From assembly GCF_020552705.1 (NCBI RefSeq), contig NZ_JAJBZG010000001.1:868001-932000 (forward strand): a stretch of DNA of 64,000 bases, read 5' to 3'. This document shows, piece after piece, positions 43,777 through 52,836 of the stretch. The translations under genes were made by a program, and so were the position numbers. This DNA is from Christiangramia sediminis (GTDB taxonomy: Bacteria > Bacteroidota > Bacteroidia > Flavobacteriales > Flavobacteriaceae). Every line of letters begins with the position of its first letter. The first letter of the stretch is position 1. A model generated the notes under the pieces. The model was not told the origin of the DNA. It worked only from the letters and a program-made list of their open reading frames with translations, and made no database searches.

Positions 43777-43904
43777 TACTGACTCCTAAATTTGTATTCT
43801 GTGTTTCTTCGGAAATCTTTCAGCAAAACAGAAACTACAGAAGTTGTTTATAGTTTTGATTTTCAACCCCTTTTGGATTTCCGGTCTTCTGCCAAAAAGG
43901 AGTG

Positions 43905-43935
43905 CAAAAATACGCAACTAAATAAAAATCCGCAA
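43905..43935 (-). promoter_or_regulatory. Candidate rpsA promoter (-33 TTG, -7 TATTTTTG)
   Basis: On the minus strand TTG (complement 43933-43935) and TATTTTTG (complement 43905-43912) are 20 bases apart, a good fit to the Bacteroidetes sigma-A promoter. Predicted transcription from about 43897 leaves an untranslated leader of about 120 nt before the rpsA ATG. Confidence 0.55.
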
Positions 43936-43981
43936 CTAATATTTAAATTAATTGCGGATAGTATTTATTAGGTTTAGAGAA

Positions 43982-44683
43982 CTAAGAATTCACTTCAGCA
44001 ATCTTATCCCTGGCTATTTTAAGTACCTCCTCAAACTGGTCGTCTAATCCCATGCTGGAATTATCAAATTCTATAGCATCTTCGGCCATTATCAACGGAG
44101 AGTCTTCCCTTGTAGAATCCATATAATCCCTGTCTTTTACATTCTGCAGAACCTCATCAAAATTCACATCATCTCCACGACCTTTTAACTCATCATATCT
44201 TCTTTGAGCTCTCTTTTCTGTTGAAGCGGTCATAAATAACTTTAATTCTGCATCAGGAAATACAACCGTTCCTATGTCACGACCATCCATCACTACTCCT
44301 TTACTTTTCCCCATTTCCTGCTGTTGTTCTACCAACATTTTTCTCACCTCTGAAATCGCAGATACTTTACTTACCTGCTGGGAAACCTCCATATATCGTA
44401 TTTCTTTTTCAACATTTTCATCATTCAAAAACATATGGCCGTATCCAAGGTCTTCATCAAATTCAAAACGTAAACTAATAAAGGGTAAATGTCGCACGAT
44501 AGCTTCTTTATCAAAATTTCCCTCAGAAACAAAAACCTTACGCATCATATAAAGAGTAACAGCCCGGTACATAGCACCTGTATCTACGTAAACATAACCT
44601 AATTCCTTCGCTAAACGCTTCGCTACGGTACTCTTACCTGTAGATGAAAATCCGTCAATTGCTATCGTAATCTTTTTATCCAT
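43982..44683 (-). CDS. cmk: Cytidylate kinase
   Basis: Phosphorylates CMP and dCMP with ATP in pyrimidine nucleotide recycling. It has 233 residues, as usual. The P-loop IDGFSSTGKSTVAKRLAKELG, VDTGAMYRAVTLYMM, the substrate segment VVMDGRDIGTVVFPDAELK and ASTEKRAQRRYDEL define the family. The cmk-rpsA order seen here is widely conserved in bacteria. The start is an ATG with a short leader after lon. Confidence 0.96.
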   Translation of the reverse strand: MDKKITIAIDGFSSTGKSTVAKRLAKELGYVYVDTGAMYRAVTLYMMRKVFVSEGNFDKEAIVRHLPFISLRFEFDEDLGYGHMFLNDENVEKEIRYMEVSQQVSKVSAISEVRKMLVEQQQEMGKSKGVVMDGRDIGTVVFPDAELKLFMTASTEKRAQRRYDELKGRGDDVNFDEVLQNVKDRDYMDSTREDSPLIMAEDAIEFDNSSMGLDDQFEEVLKIARDKIAEVNS

Positions 44684-44745
44684 GTTAATTTATTTCTTTT
44701 GCAAAGGTACTTTTTTATAAAAGCTATTCTAGTTATTCATAAAAT

Positions 44746-44764
44746 AAGCCCCTTAGCCGGGCTT
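44746..44764 (-). terminator. Possible weak terminator after lon
   Basis: AAGCCC pairs with GGGCTT around CGGCTAAG-type loop sequence, followed on the minus strand by ATTTTAT. The stem is only about six pairs and the T run is broken, so this is tentative. Confidence 0.4.
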
Positions 44765-44769
44765 GTATC

Positions 44770-47220
44770 TTATAGCTTCTTAGCATTTTTCACATTCTGA
44801 TCTGTGATGGCTATATCTATTACGTCACTCATTTCTTTCACGTAATGAAAAGTGAGCCCTTTGACGTACTCATCTTTGATCTCTTCAATATCACGTTTGT
44901 TATCTTCACAAAGAATGATTTCTTTAATTCTTGCTCTCTTCGCAGCAAGGATCTTTTCTTTAATACCACCCACTGGTAATACTTTACCTCTTAAAGTGAT
45001 CTCACCGGTCATGGCAATGCTTTTCTTCACTTTTTTCTGAGTGAAAAGAGAAACTAATGAGGTCAGCATGGTTATTCCTGCACTGGGACCATCTTTAGGG
45101 GTTGCACCTTCAGGCACGTGAATATGTACATTATATTGATCAAATATGGAAGGCGTTATGCCTAATCTCTCTGCGTTGGCTTTAATATATTCCATAGCGA
45201 TGGTGGCCGACTCTTTCATTACTTTCCCCAGATTACCGGTAATACTCAAATTACCTTTTCCTTTTGAAAGTATAGACTCAATAAAAAGAATATCCCCGCC
45301 CACACTGGTCCAGGCAAGTCCTGTTACCACTCCTGCAACATCATTATTCTCATATTTATCACGTTCCATTTTAGGACTACCCAGGATCTCAATAATATCC
45401 TCGTCTGAGATCTTGATATTGTACTCCTCCTCCATCGCGATATTCTTGGCTGCATATCTCACCACTTTGGCGATCTGTTTCTCAAGCGCACGAACACCAG
45501 ATTCACGGGTATATCCTTCAACGATCTTTTCAAGTTGTTTTTTACCGATTTTAAGATGATCTGCATTCAACCCATGTTCTTCAAGCTGCTTTGGAAGTAG
45601 GTGTCTTTTCGCGATCTGAACTTTCTCTTCTATAGTATATCCGGTAACATTAATGATTTCCATACGATCTCTCAATGCGGGCTGAATGGTACTTAAGGAG
45701 TTACAGGTCGCAATGAACATTACTTTGGAAAGATCGAATCCCATTTCAAGGAAATTATCATGAAATTCAGAATTCTGCTCAGGATCTAAAACCTCTAATA
45801 GGGCTGAGGAAGGATCCCCCGCATTTCCCATGCTTAACTTATCTATCTCATCCAGCACAAATACAGGATTACTGGTTCCTGCTTTTTTCAAACTCTGAAT
45901 AATTCTACCTGGCATCGCTCCAATATATGTCTTCCGGTGACCTCTAATCTCTGCCTCATCACGAAGTCCTCCTAGTGAAATTCGCACATATTCTCTTCCC
46001 AGAGCTTCCGCAACAGATTTACCCAGGGAAGTTTTACCTACTCCAGGAGGCCCATAAAGACAAAGAATTGGAGATTTCATGTCGTTTCTCAGCTTTAAAA
46101 CAGCGAGATATTCAATGATCCTTCTCTTTACATCATCAAGACCATAATGATCACGATCAAGAATTCTCTTGGCTCTCTTAAGATCGAATTTATCTTTACT
46201 GAACTCGTTCCATGGAAGATCCAGGAACAGATCCAGATAGTTTCTTTGAATAGAATATTCCGCAACCTGCGGGTTCATTCGTTGCATTTTGGAAAGCTCT
46301 TTCTCAAAATGGTTCTGAACCTCTTCTCCCCACTGCTTATCCTTAGCTCTGTCCCGCATTTCAACGATCTCTCCTTCATGAGAAACACCACCTAGTTCTT
46401 CCTGGATGGTTTTCATTTGCTGGTGAAGGAAATATTCCCGCTGCTGCTGACTCATATCACTTTGCACCTTGCTTTGAATATCATTTTTGAGCTCCAGTTT
46501 CTGGTTCTCTGTGTTCATATGCTTCAAAGTTGCAAGAGCACGCTCCCTGAGATCGTTCATCTCAAGTAATTTTTGTTTTTCCTCAACACTTAAACTCATG
46601 TTGGAGGATACAAAATTGATCAGGAAAGAATCACTTTCAATATTCTTGATCGCAAAAGATGCTTCTGAAGGAATATTAGGACTACCCTTAATTATTTGAA
46701 GAGCCAGATCCTTGATCGAGTCGATAATTGCAGAAAACTCGGCATTATTTTTTTCTGGCCGGTTATCTGGAATTTCGGCAACCGTAGCGTTCATATAAGG
46801 CTCTTCCGTCACTACCTGCGTTATCTGGAATCTTTTCTTTCCCTGGATGATCACCGTGGTATTCCCATCTGGCATTTTCAAAACCCTAAGAATTCGGGCT
46901 ACTACCCCAACCTTATTAATATCTTTTGAAGTTGGATTCTCAACTTCTTCATCTTTTTGAGAGACTACCCCAATTATTTTACTTCCGTTATTCGCTTCAT
47001 TAATTAGCTTAATAGAAGCATCACGTCCTGCGGTAATTGGGATTACCACTCCAGGAAACAATACAGTATTTCTTAAGGGAAGTATAGGCAGAGTTTCGGG
47101 CAGATTCTCGCGATTTATTTCTTCTTCATCTTCAGGCGTCATTAAAGGGATTAATTCTGCATCTTCATCAATACCCTGCAATGACAAACTGTCAATATTA
47201 CTAAACTTTGTTTTCGCCAT
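44770..47220 (-). CDS. lon: Endopeptidase La (ATP-dependent Lon protease)
   Basis: An 816-residue AAA+ serine protease for misfolded and regulatory proteins. The N-terminal LAN domain starts near [16 protein letters not shown]. Walker A is [16 protein letters not shown], Walker B is [11 protein letters not shown], and sensor 1 is FIATCNSL. The protease domain has the catalytic Ser in [11 protein letters not shown] and the Lys in [13 protein letters not shown]. Length and order are standard. Upstream lie about 210 bases shared with the divergent sigma factor gene; heat or stress control is not visible from the sequence. Confidence 0.97.
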   Translation of the reverse strand: MAKTKFSNIDSLSLQGIDEDAELIPLMTPEDEEEINRENLPETLPILPLRNTVLFPGVVIPITAGRDASIKLINEANNGSKIIGVVSQKDEEVENPTSKDINKVGVVARILRVLKMPDGNTTVIIQGKKRFQITQVVTEEPYMNATVAEIPDNRPEKNNAEFSAIIDSIKDLALQIIKGSPNIPSEASFAIKNIESDSFLINFVSSNMSLSVEEKQKLLEMNDLRERALATLKHMNTENQKLELKNDIQSKVQSDMSQQQREYFLHQQMKTIQEELGGVSHEGEIVEMRDRAKDKQWGEEVQNHFEKELSKMQRMNPQVAEYSIQRNYLDLFLDLPWNEFSKDKFDLKRAKRILDRDHYGLDDVKRRIIEYLAVLKLRNDMKSPILCLYGPPGVGKTSLGKSVAEALGREYVRISLGGLRDEAEIRGHRKTYIGAMPGRIIQSLKKAGTSNPVFVLDEIDKLSMGNAGDPSSALLEVLDPEQNSEFHDNFLEMGFDLSKVMFIATCNSLSTIQPALRDRMEIINVTGYTIEEKVQIAKRHLLPKQLEEHGLNADHLKIGKKQLEKIVEGYTRESGVRALEKQIAKVVRYAAKNIAMEEEYNIKISDEDIIEILGSPKMERDKYENNDVAGVVTGLAWTSVGGDILFIESILSKGKGNLSITGNLGKVMKESATIAMEYIKANAERLGITPSIFDQYNVHIHVPEGATPKDGPSAGITMLTSLVSLFTQKKVKKSIAMTGEITLRGKVLPVGGIKEKILAAKRARIKEIILCEDNKRDIEEIKDEYVKGLTFHYVKEMSDVIDIAITDQNVKNAKKL

Positions 47221-47379
47221 AATTTTATTTAAGTCAAACTGTCATCAAAACTAATATTCACTAATTTTGAGAAGTTGTTTAAAAGCCCTGATAAATAAGA
47301 CTTTCAGTTTTATTTCAGATTTTCTATTTCAATTATTCAATTCCTATGCCACGCTCAATGTAAATTAATTTTTCAAAAG

Positions 47380-47408
47380 TGTAACAAATGGAAAACAAGC
47401 ACCTCTTT
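47380..47408 (+). promoter_or_regulatory. Possible ECF-type promoter of the sigma factor operon
   Basis: TGTAAC at 47380-47385, a common -35 motif for ECF sigma factors, lies about 45 bases before the TTG start, with T-rich CTCTTTAT at the -10 distance. If real, it would allow self-activation by the encoded sigma factor. The -10 element is not distinctive. Confidence 0.3.
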
Positions 47409-47429
47409 ATAATAGAAACCAAGTTTTAA

Positions 47430-47990
47430 TTGACACCAACCATCACACATATTAAAGACCTGGTAGAACGTTGTCGTTATGGCGATAAACGTGCTCAAAT
47501 GGAAATTTATGATCGGTATTACAAAGCGATGTACAACACTGCTTATCGTATAACTGGTCATTCGGCTGAAGCTGAAGATATTTTGCAGGAAGCTTTCTTA
47601 AGTGCTTTTACCAAAATTGAAAGTTTTAAGGAAAATTCAACCTTCGGTGCCTGGTTAAAGAGAATTGTGGTGAATGAAAGTCTCACTGCTTATAAAAAGA
47701 TCAACAAACTGGGAGAAGTAAGCTACAATGACGAGTTAAAAAATGAGGTGGATAATGATGGGATCTCTTTGGATGAAGATGATAAAAACAACGCTAAAGT
47801 TCGTTTAATCCTGAAACAGATCAAGTCTCTTAATGATAATTACAGGCTTGGTTTGACTTTGCATCTGATTGAAGGATACGACTATGAAGAAATTTGTGAA
47901 ATAATGAATATTTCTTACGCTAATTGCCGAACGATGATCTCCAGGGCGAAAGAGAGCTTAAGAAAAAAATTAATGGATCATGAAAAATAA
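47430..47990 (+). CDS. ECF-family RNA polymerase sigma factor, TTG start
   Basis: A sigma-70 family regulator of 186 residues with region 2 (LVERCRYGDKRAQMEIYDRYYKAMYNTAYRI, then HSAEAEDILQEAFLSAF) and region 4 (LNDNYRLGLTLHLIEGYDYEEICEIMNISYANCRTMISRAKE). The start is TTG 47430: an in-frame TAA lies at 47427-47429, and the first ATG (47499) would delete much of region 2.1. It overlaps the next gene by 11 bases, which encodes a membrane protein that probably acts as its anti-sigma. It heads a four-gene run with two solenoid-type surface proteins. Confidence 0.92.
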   Translation: MTPTITHIKDLVERCRYGDKRAQMEIYDRYYKAMYNTAYRITGHSAEAEDILQEAFLSAFTKIESFKENSTFGAWLKRIVVNESLTAYKKINKLGEVSYNDELKNEVDNDGISLDEDDKNNAKVRLILKQIKSLNDNYRLGLTLHLIEGYDYEEICEIMNISYANCRTMISRAKESLRKKLMDHEK

Positions 47991-48543
47991 TGACTTTGAT
48001 AAGCTTTTCGAAGAATTAAATTTCGACATCGAAGAGCCTCATACCGGACATAAAGAACGCTTTTATAAGAAACTTGAAGCCAGGTCTTCCAAGAAGCCAA
48101 AGTCTAAAGGAAAAATCAGGAATATCCTGACGCCTGTTTTTGCGATAGCGGCCAGTTTCCTTTTAGCATTTTTTCTGCTGGGTGATTTTATTGGCCAGGG
48201 TAATTCTGCTAAGAATTCAGATCTGGCAAGCATCTCTCCCGAGATGAAACAAACCCAGGAATTCTATACCAGCGTGATAAGCAGAGAACTTAAAAATCTG
48301 AATGCTGAAAAAACTCCGGAAACCGAAGCCATTATTAATGATGCATTATTACAAATGGACAAATTGGAAAAAAGATACGGGGAACTTAAGAAAGACCTTG
48401 TAAATAGCGGAAAAGACAATAGAGTTATTTATGCTATGATCCAGAACTTCCAACAACGAATAGACCTGTTGAACAACGTATTGTCCCAAATTGAAAATAT
48501 TAAAACACTAAAGAACCAAAATCATGAAAACAATATTATCTAG
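47980..48543 (+). CDS. Putative membrane anti-sigma factor
   Basis: A 187-residue protein with a cytosolic, charged N-terminal segment (about 1-48), one transmembrane helix (ILTPVFAIAASFLLAFFLLG, about 49-68) and an external helical part rich in Lys/Glu (KQTQEFYTSVISRELKNL, NDALLQMDKLEKRYGELKKDL). The placement immediately after, and overlapping, an ECF sigma gene is the usual anti-sigma arrangement, but no zinc HxxxCxxC motif is present. It also overlaps the next gene by 20 bases. Role inferred from context. Confidence 0.78.
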   Translation: MKNNDFDKLFEELNFDIEEPHTGHKERFYKKLEARSSKKPKSKGKIRNILTPVFAIAASFLLAFFLLGDFIGQGNSAKNSDLASISPEMKQTQEFYTSVISRELKNLNAEKTPETEAIINDALLQMDKLEKRYGELKKDLVNSGKDNRVIYAMIQNFQQRIDLLNNVLSQIENIKTLKNQNHENNII

Positions 48544-49648
48544 TATCTTAATCTTTGCGGTGCTGGCACCTGGATTACCTTATTTTGATGCTAATAAAAG
48601 CCCTGAAGTATGTATTATCGAAAAAAATGAATTCGACGGCAAACATACCCGGGAGAAAAAAATAAAAAAAGAGTTCAATGTTAGCGCCAACTCCAATCTT
48701 AGTATTGATAATTCCTACGGAAATGTAGACCTCACAACCTGGGATGAGAATCGCGTGGTCATTGAAGTGATCATCAAGACCAATGGAAATGATGAAGAGA
48801 AAGTTCAGGAGAAACTTGAAGAGATCAACGTAGATTTTACTCAGTCATCTGCCGGCGTAAGTGCAAAAACAAGGTTTTCTAAGGAAGAAAGATCCTGGTG
48901 GAAAAGTTTAGTTGGCGGCTTTGATAATGTAAATATGGAAGTGAACTATATTATTCGCGCCCCGGAAAGAAACAATCTTGATATCAGCAATGATTATGGT
49001 GGAATCTATATAGATAAAACTACCGGAAACGCTAAGATCTCCTGTGATTATGGAAAAATGGATATAGGTGAGTTGAGGGGAAGATCTAATTACCTAAATT
49101 TCGACTATACCCGAAGCAGTAGAATTGGGTATGTAACCAATGCCGAAATCAATGCAGATTATTCAGATTATGAAGTTGAAGAGGCAGAAGAATTACTTAT
49201 TAGTGCCGACTATTCTAAATCTAAAATCGGGAAAGTCTCAAAAATGACTTTCAATTGTGATTATGGAAGTGTTGAAATTGATAAGGTAAAAGTGCTGGAA
49301 GGAAATGGAGATTACCTTACCACCAAAATAAACCGTGTATTTACGGCATTAGATCTTAACCTGGATTATGGCTCGCTTTCCATAGAAAAGATCATTAAAG
49401 GCATTCGCAAGGTAGAGATCAATACAGATTATGCCGGTGTTAAACTGGGATTCGACCAGGAAATGAGCTTTCAATTTGATGTGAGAACATCTTATGGAGG
49501 TATTAAAGGATTAGAAGACCTGGAAGTTCAGAAAAGAGATCAACAAAATAGCAGTAATTCTGTTTCCGGGTTTTATGGCTCTCAGAATAGTGATACTCAA
49601 ATAAATATATCTACCAGTTATGGTAGTGTGAATTTTAATAAACAATAA
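48524..49648 (+). CDS. Exported DUF4097-like repeat protein, probable beta-solenoid
   Basis: A 374-residue exported protein with a signal peptide (MKTILSSILIFAVLAPGLPYF). From about residue 60 it repeats short units of about 20 residues centred on DYG or SYG, e.g. NSYGNVDLTTW, NDYGGIYIDKTTG, CDYGKMDIGEL, CDYGSVEIDKV and TSYGSVNFNKQ. Such regular turns point to a right-handed parallel beta-helix, as in DUF4097 and putative adhesin families. It lies in the ECF sigma operon, so its amount is probably set by that sigma. Surface role and ligand are unknown. Confidence 0.8.
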   Translation: MKTILSSILIFAVLAPGLPYFDANKSPEVCIIEKNEFDGKHTREKKIKKEFNVSANSNLSIDNSYGNVDLTTWDENRVVIEVIIKTNGNDEEKVQEKLEEINVDFTQSSAGVSAKTRFSKEERSWWKSLVGGFDNVNMEVNYIIRAPERNNLDISNDYGGIYIDKTTGNAKISCDYGKMDIGELRGRSNYLNFDYTRSSRIGYVTNAEINADYSDYEVEEAEELLISADYSKSKIGKVSKMTFNCDYGSVEIDKVKVLEGNGDYLTTKINRVFTALDLNLDYGSLSIEKIIKGIRKVEINTDYAGVKLGFDQEMSFQFDVRTSYGGIKGLEDLEVQKRDQQNSSNSVSGFYGSQNSDTQINISTSYGSVNFNKQ

Positions 49649-49670
49649 TCAATCATCAAATAACTAAATC

Positions 49671-50393
49671 ATGAAAAAATCATTTTTATTTCTTGCAGCC
49701 TCTTTGATATTCATAACCACCGCCTGTGCCCAATGGGGAGGAGAAAAAATTAAAGGGAACGGTGATATGGTCACAAAAACCAGGAATGTAGGCTCCTATG
49801 ATGGCGTACAGCTAGTAGGCTCCATGAATGTAGAATTAATTTCAGGCAGTGAAGGAAACCTTAAAATTCAGGCTGAAAGTAACCTTCAGGAATATATAAC
49901 TACTGAAGTAAAGAACGGAAAACTTAAGATCTCAACGAAAGAAGGTTTTAACCTTCACCCCAAGGATGATATTCTTATTATCGTGCCAGTAGAAAGTATT
50001 GAAGAGGTTTCGGTAACCGGTTCAGGAGATATCTGGACAAAAGACAGGCTTAAATCTTCAAATATGAAGGTTCAGGTTACCGGATCTGGAGATCTTGTTC
50101 TTGATCTGGAAGTAAAAGATCTTAAAGGAATGGTTACAGGCTCTGGAGATGTAAAGTTAAGAGGAAAGAGTCAGAATTTTGAATGCACAGTAACCGGGAG
50201 CGGAGACTTTGAAGCCTATGATCTACAGGCTGAAAATGTTGAAGCCAGGGTTTCAGGTTCAGGAGATATTATGGTTTATGCCAGTAACTCTTTAAAAGCC
50301 TCAGTTTCCGGCTCAGGAGATATTGTTTATAAAGGAAACCCTGGAAAACAGGATTTTAAAACCAGCGGCTCTGGTAGTGTATCTTCGCATTAA
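49671..50393 (+). CDS. GIN-domain (DUF2807) exported protein with SGSGD repeats
   Basis: A 240-residue exported protein; signal MKKSFLFLAASLIFITTAC with a possible lipobox Cys at 19 (TTACAQ). The head GIN domain shows VGSYDGVQLVGSMNVELISG and IQAESNLQEYITTEVKNGKLKIST. The rest is a ladder of VTGSGD/VSGSGD turns (about seven) spaced by about 19-22 residues, predicting a beta-solenoid. It is the last gene of the sigma operon, 22 bases after the DUF4097-like gene, and is followed by a terminator. Function unknown beyond a probable surface or periplasmic structural role. Confidence 0.88.
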   Translation: MKKSFLFLAASLIFITTACAQWGGEKIKGNGDMVTKTRNVGSYDGVQLVGSMNVELISGSEGNLKIQAESNLQEYITTEVKNGKLKISTKEGFNLHPKDDILIIVPVESIEEVSVTGSGDIWTKDRLKSSNMKVQVTGSGDLVLDLEVKDLKGMVTGSGDVKLRGKSQNFECTVTGSGDFEAYDLQAENVEARVSGSGDIMVYASNSLKASVSGSGDIVYKGNPGKQDFKTSGSGSVSSH

Positions 50394-50412
50394 TCAATTT
50401 CAAATGTATTTT

Positions 50413-50438
50413 AAAACCTGCCATTGTGCAGGTTTTTT
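50413..50438. terminator. Intrinsic terminator after the GIN-domain gene
   Basis: AAAACCTG pairs with CAGGTTTT around CCATTGTG, followed by a T run. It lies between two convergent genes and can also serve the MFS transporter gene. Confidence 0.85.
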
Positions 50439-50439
50439 T

Positions 50440-51765
50440 TTATTCCTGAATTGTTCGTTTAGGCACACGCATTAATAATATTACTCCTGCAATAAAGAAG
50501 ATTACCAGAAAAAGTATGGCGTTTCTTACACTGCCAGTTTTCTGGGCTACGAATCCATATAGAGACATCCCTATAACGATCCCGATCTTTTCGGAAACAT
50601 CATAGAAACTGAAATAGCTTGCTGTATCTACAGCATTCTCGGGTAACATTTTTGAATAGGTAGAACGTGAAAGTGATTGTATTCCTCCCATGACCAATCC
50701 TACTGAGGCAGCTGCGAAATAGAATTGAACCGGAGAAGTAATAAAATAAGCATAACCGCAGATCGCGATCCAGATTAGGTTAATAAAAATTAAAATCTTC
50801 ACATCCCCATATTTTATTGCCAGTCTTGAAGTTAGCGTCGCTCCTGCAACTGCAACCAGCTGAATCAACAAAATGCTCACTATAAGACCCGTGGTGGGAT
50901 CCTGATCACCCCACTCCAGTTCTTCAATTCCGAAATAGGTAGCAATCAACATAATGGTCTGTACAGCCATACTGTAAACAAAGAAGGCGAGTAGATATCG
51001 TTTTAAAATTTTGTTCTTTTTAATAGAATTCCAAATTCCTCTTAGTTCCTTAAAACCATTAAAAAGTACATCATTGGTAAGCTTCGCTTTTTTATTTCCT
51101 TTAGGTAAATAATAATAAGTATACTGGCTAAAACCTATCCACCAGATCCCGGTAAGTACAAAAGACAGGCGGGTAGGAAGGCCTTCATTTTCAAAACCAA
51201 ACCAGTCATATTTTAGGATCATCACCAAACATACTATCAAAAGAATTACACTTCCCACGTAACCAAGGGAGAAACCTTTTGCACTGGCTTTATCCTGCTG
51301 ATTTGAATAAGCAATATCTGGTAAATAAGAATTATAGAATACCAAACTGGACCAAAATCCTATGAGTGCCAGGAAATAACAAAGTAAGCCAAACCATAAA
51401 TATTCCAGATTAAACCAGAACAACCCTATACATGAAGACGCACCCAGATAGCAGAAAAATTTCAGAAAATTCTTCTTATTCCCAATATAATCTGCAATTC
51501 CAGATAAGAATGGACTTAAGAGGCTCACTACTAAAAAAGCCCCTGCGGTGACGTAACTTATAAGCGTATCATTATTAAAATCAATTCCTAAAAAAGTAAC
51601 AGTATCGTTTATTTTATTTCCGTCAGCATCTTTAACAATTGTAAGAGCTCCATAAAATATGGGAAAGATCGCAGAAGATATTACCAGGCTATAAACTGAA
51701 TTAGCCCAATCATAAAAAGCCCATGCATTAATAAGCTTTTTACTTCCTTTTGGTAGTTGGTTCAT
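50440..51765 (-). CDS. MFS transporter, Atg22/UMF1-like
   Basis: A 441-residue protein with about 12 hydrophobic helices. The opening LINAWAFYDWANSVYSLVISSAIFP and the later PDIAYSNQQDKASAKGFSLGYVGS match the UMF1 family of major facilitator proteins, related to yeast vacuolar effluxer Atg22. The QSLSRSTYSKMLPENA segment is also typical. The family is thought to export amino acids or similar small molecules, but the bacterial substrate is not known. It is a single gene with a hairpin terminator at each end region. Confidence 0.87.
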   Translation of the reverse strand: MNQLPKGSKKLINAWAFYDWANSVYSLVISSAIFPIFYGALTIVKDADGNKINDTVTFLGIDFNNDTLISYVTAGAFLVVSLLSPFLSGIADYIGNKKNFLKFFCYLGASSCIGLFWFNLEYLWFGLLCYFLALIGFWSSLVFYNSYLPDIAYSNQQDKASAKGFSLGYVGSVILLIVCLVMILKYDWFGFENEGLPTRLSFVLTGIWWIGFSQYTYYYLPKGNKKAKLTNDVLFNGFKELRGIWNSIKKNKILKRYLLAFFVYSMAVQTIMLIATYFGIEELEWGDQDPTTGLIVSILLIQLVAVAGATLTSRLAIKYGDVKILIFINLIWIAICGYAYFITSPVQFYFAAASVGLVMGGIQSLSRSTYSKMLPENAVDTASYFSFYDVSEKIGIVIGMSLYGFVAQKTGSVRNAILFLVIFFIAGVILLMRVPKRTIQE

Positions 51766-51778
51766 GCTCTAAAAATAG

Positions 51779-51805
51779 AAAAAGCCACCGAATTTGGTGG
51801 CTTTT
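51779..51805. terminator. Intrinsic terminator after the M48 peptidase gene
   Basis: AAAAAGCCACC and GGTGGCTTTT form a perfect stem around GAATTT. It ends the minus-strand M48 peptidase message and lies just before the MFS start codon. Confidence 0.88.
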
Positions 51806-51826
51806 CAAATTTATTTTTAAGCTATC

Positions 51827-52648
51827 TTATTTAAAACTGGTAGTCCCGTATTTTTTTGCTTCCGCAATAGCTTCCGGTGCCCATTTGGTAAGATTATTAA
51901 TTCTTGTTTGGGTTGAAGGGTGAGTACTCAAAAATTCCGGTGGAGCCTGGCCCCTGCTGTTAGCCTGCATTCTTTTCCATAACTCAGGAGCTTCACGCGG
52001 ATCGTATCCGGCAATAGCCATCATAGTTAATCCTACTCTATCAGCTTCAGATTCATGACTTCTACTAAATGGGAGCATCACTCCTACTGTTGAACCCAAA
52101 CCATATGCCTGAGCAAATATTTGCTGGGTTTGCTGACTTCTTCCGCTCACAGCAACTGATCCGGCTACAGCGCCTAATTGCTGTAATTGTGCGGCACTCA
52201 TTCGTTGCGCACCATGGTCTGCAAGCGCGTGGGCGATCTCGTGAGCCATTATTGTTGCAAGTCCATTGGTGTTTTTGGCTTCATCAAGAATTCCCGTATA
52301 AACCACAACTTTCCCACCTGGCATAGCAAATGCGTTCGCCTGATCATCTTTTACAAGGTTGAACTCCCATTTGAAGTCGTTCATAAAACCCTGGTATCCG
52401 TTTGCATTCAAATAACGTTCTGCAGCAACTACGATATCTTCTCCTAGCTTTTTAACCATTCTGGAATCTTCAGTTCCACGCACTACTTCCGCTTCATTAA
52501 GAAACTGATTATATTGTTCAAAAGAAGCCGGGAATAGTTGATCGTTAGAAACAAAATTCAGATTCTTTTCGCCGGTAAAAGGATTTGTCTTACATGCTAC
52601 CATGAGCATTAAAACACTTAAACATACAAAGGCACTTCTTAACTTCAT
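51827..52648 (-). CDS. M48 family metallopeptidase, lipoprotein
   Basis: A 273-residue exported zinc protease. Signal and lipobox are at the N-terminus (LMLMVACK, Cys19). The zinc motif is HEIAH in TIMAHEIAHALADHGAQRM (about 135-154), with the third ligand in SHESEADRVGLTMMAIAGYDPREAP. It resembles small periplasmic M48 proteases such as LoiP/YcaL and lacks the TPR part of BepA. It likely handles damaged or misassembled outer-membrane or periplasmic proteins. It is a single gene with its own terminator. Confidence 0.93.
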   Translation of the reverse strand: MKLRSAFVCLSVLMLMVACKTNPFTGEKNLNFVSNDQLFPASFEQYNQFLNEAEVVRGTEDSRMVKKLGEDIVVAAERYLNANGYQGFMNDFKWEFNLVKDDQANAFAMPGGKVVVYTGILDEAKNTNGLATIMAHEIAHALADHGAQRMSAAQLQQLGAVAGSVAVSGRSQQTQQIFAQAYGLGSTVGVMLPFSRSHESEADRVGLTMMAIAGYDPREAPELWKRMQANSRGQAPPEFLSTHPSTQTRINNLTKWAPEAIAEAKKYGTTSFK

Positions 52649-52836
52649 GATTTTTGGTTTTAGATACCTAAAAGTACAAAAGCTGGGTTACCGCTATTGA
52701 TGGTTTAAGTATGATTTAACACTAACTAGACTTTCAAAAATAATACCATTGTTGATATTTGCAGTATATACAAGGTCTCCACGGCCAATGGGGACTAGTG
52801 TTAGAAAAATTATAATAAAATGAGGATTTCTTAAAT

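Noticed and set aside
44852-45559. Open frames on the plus strand opposite lon
   Set aside because: Shadows of a fully conserved Lon protease gene.
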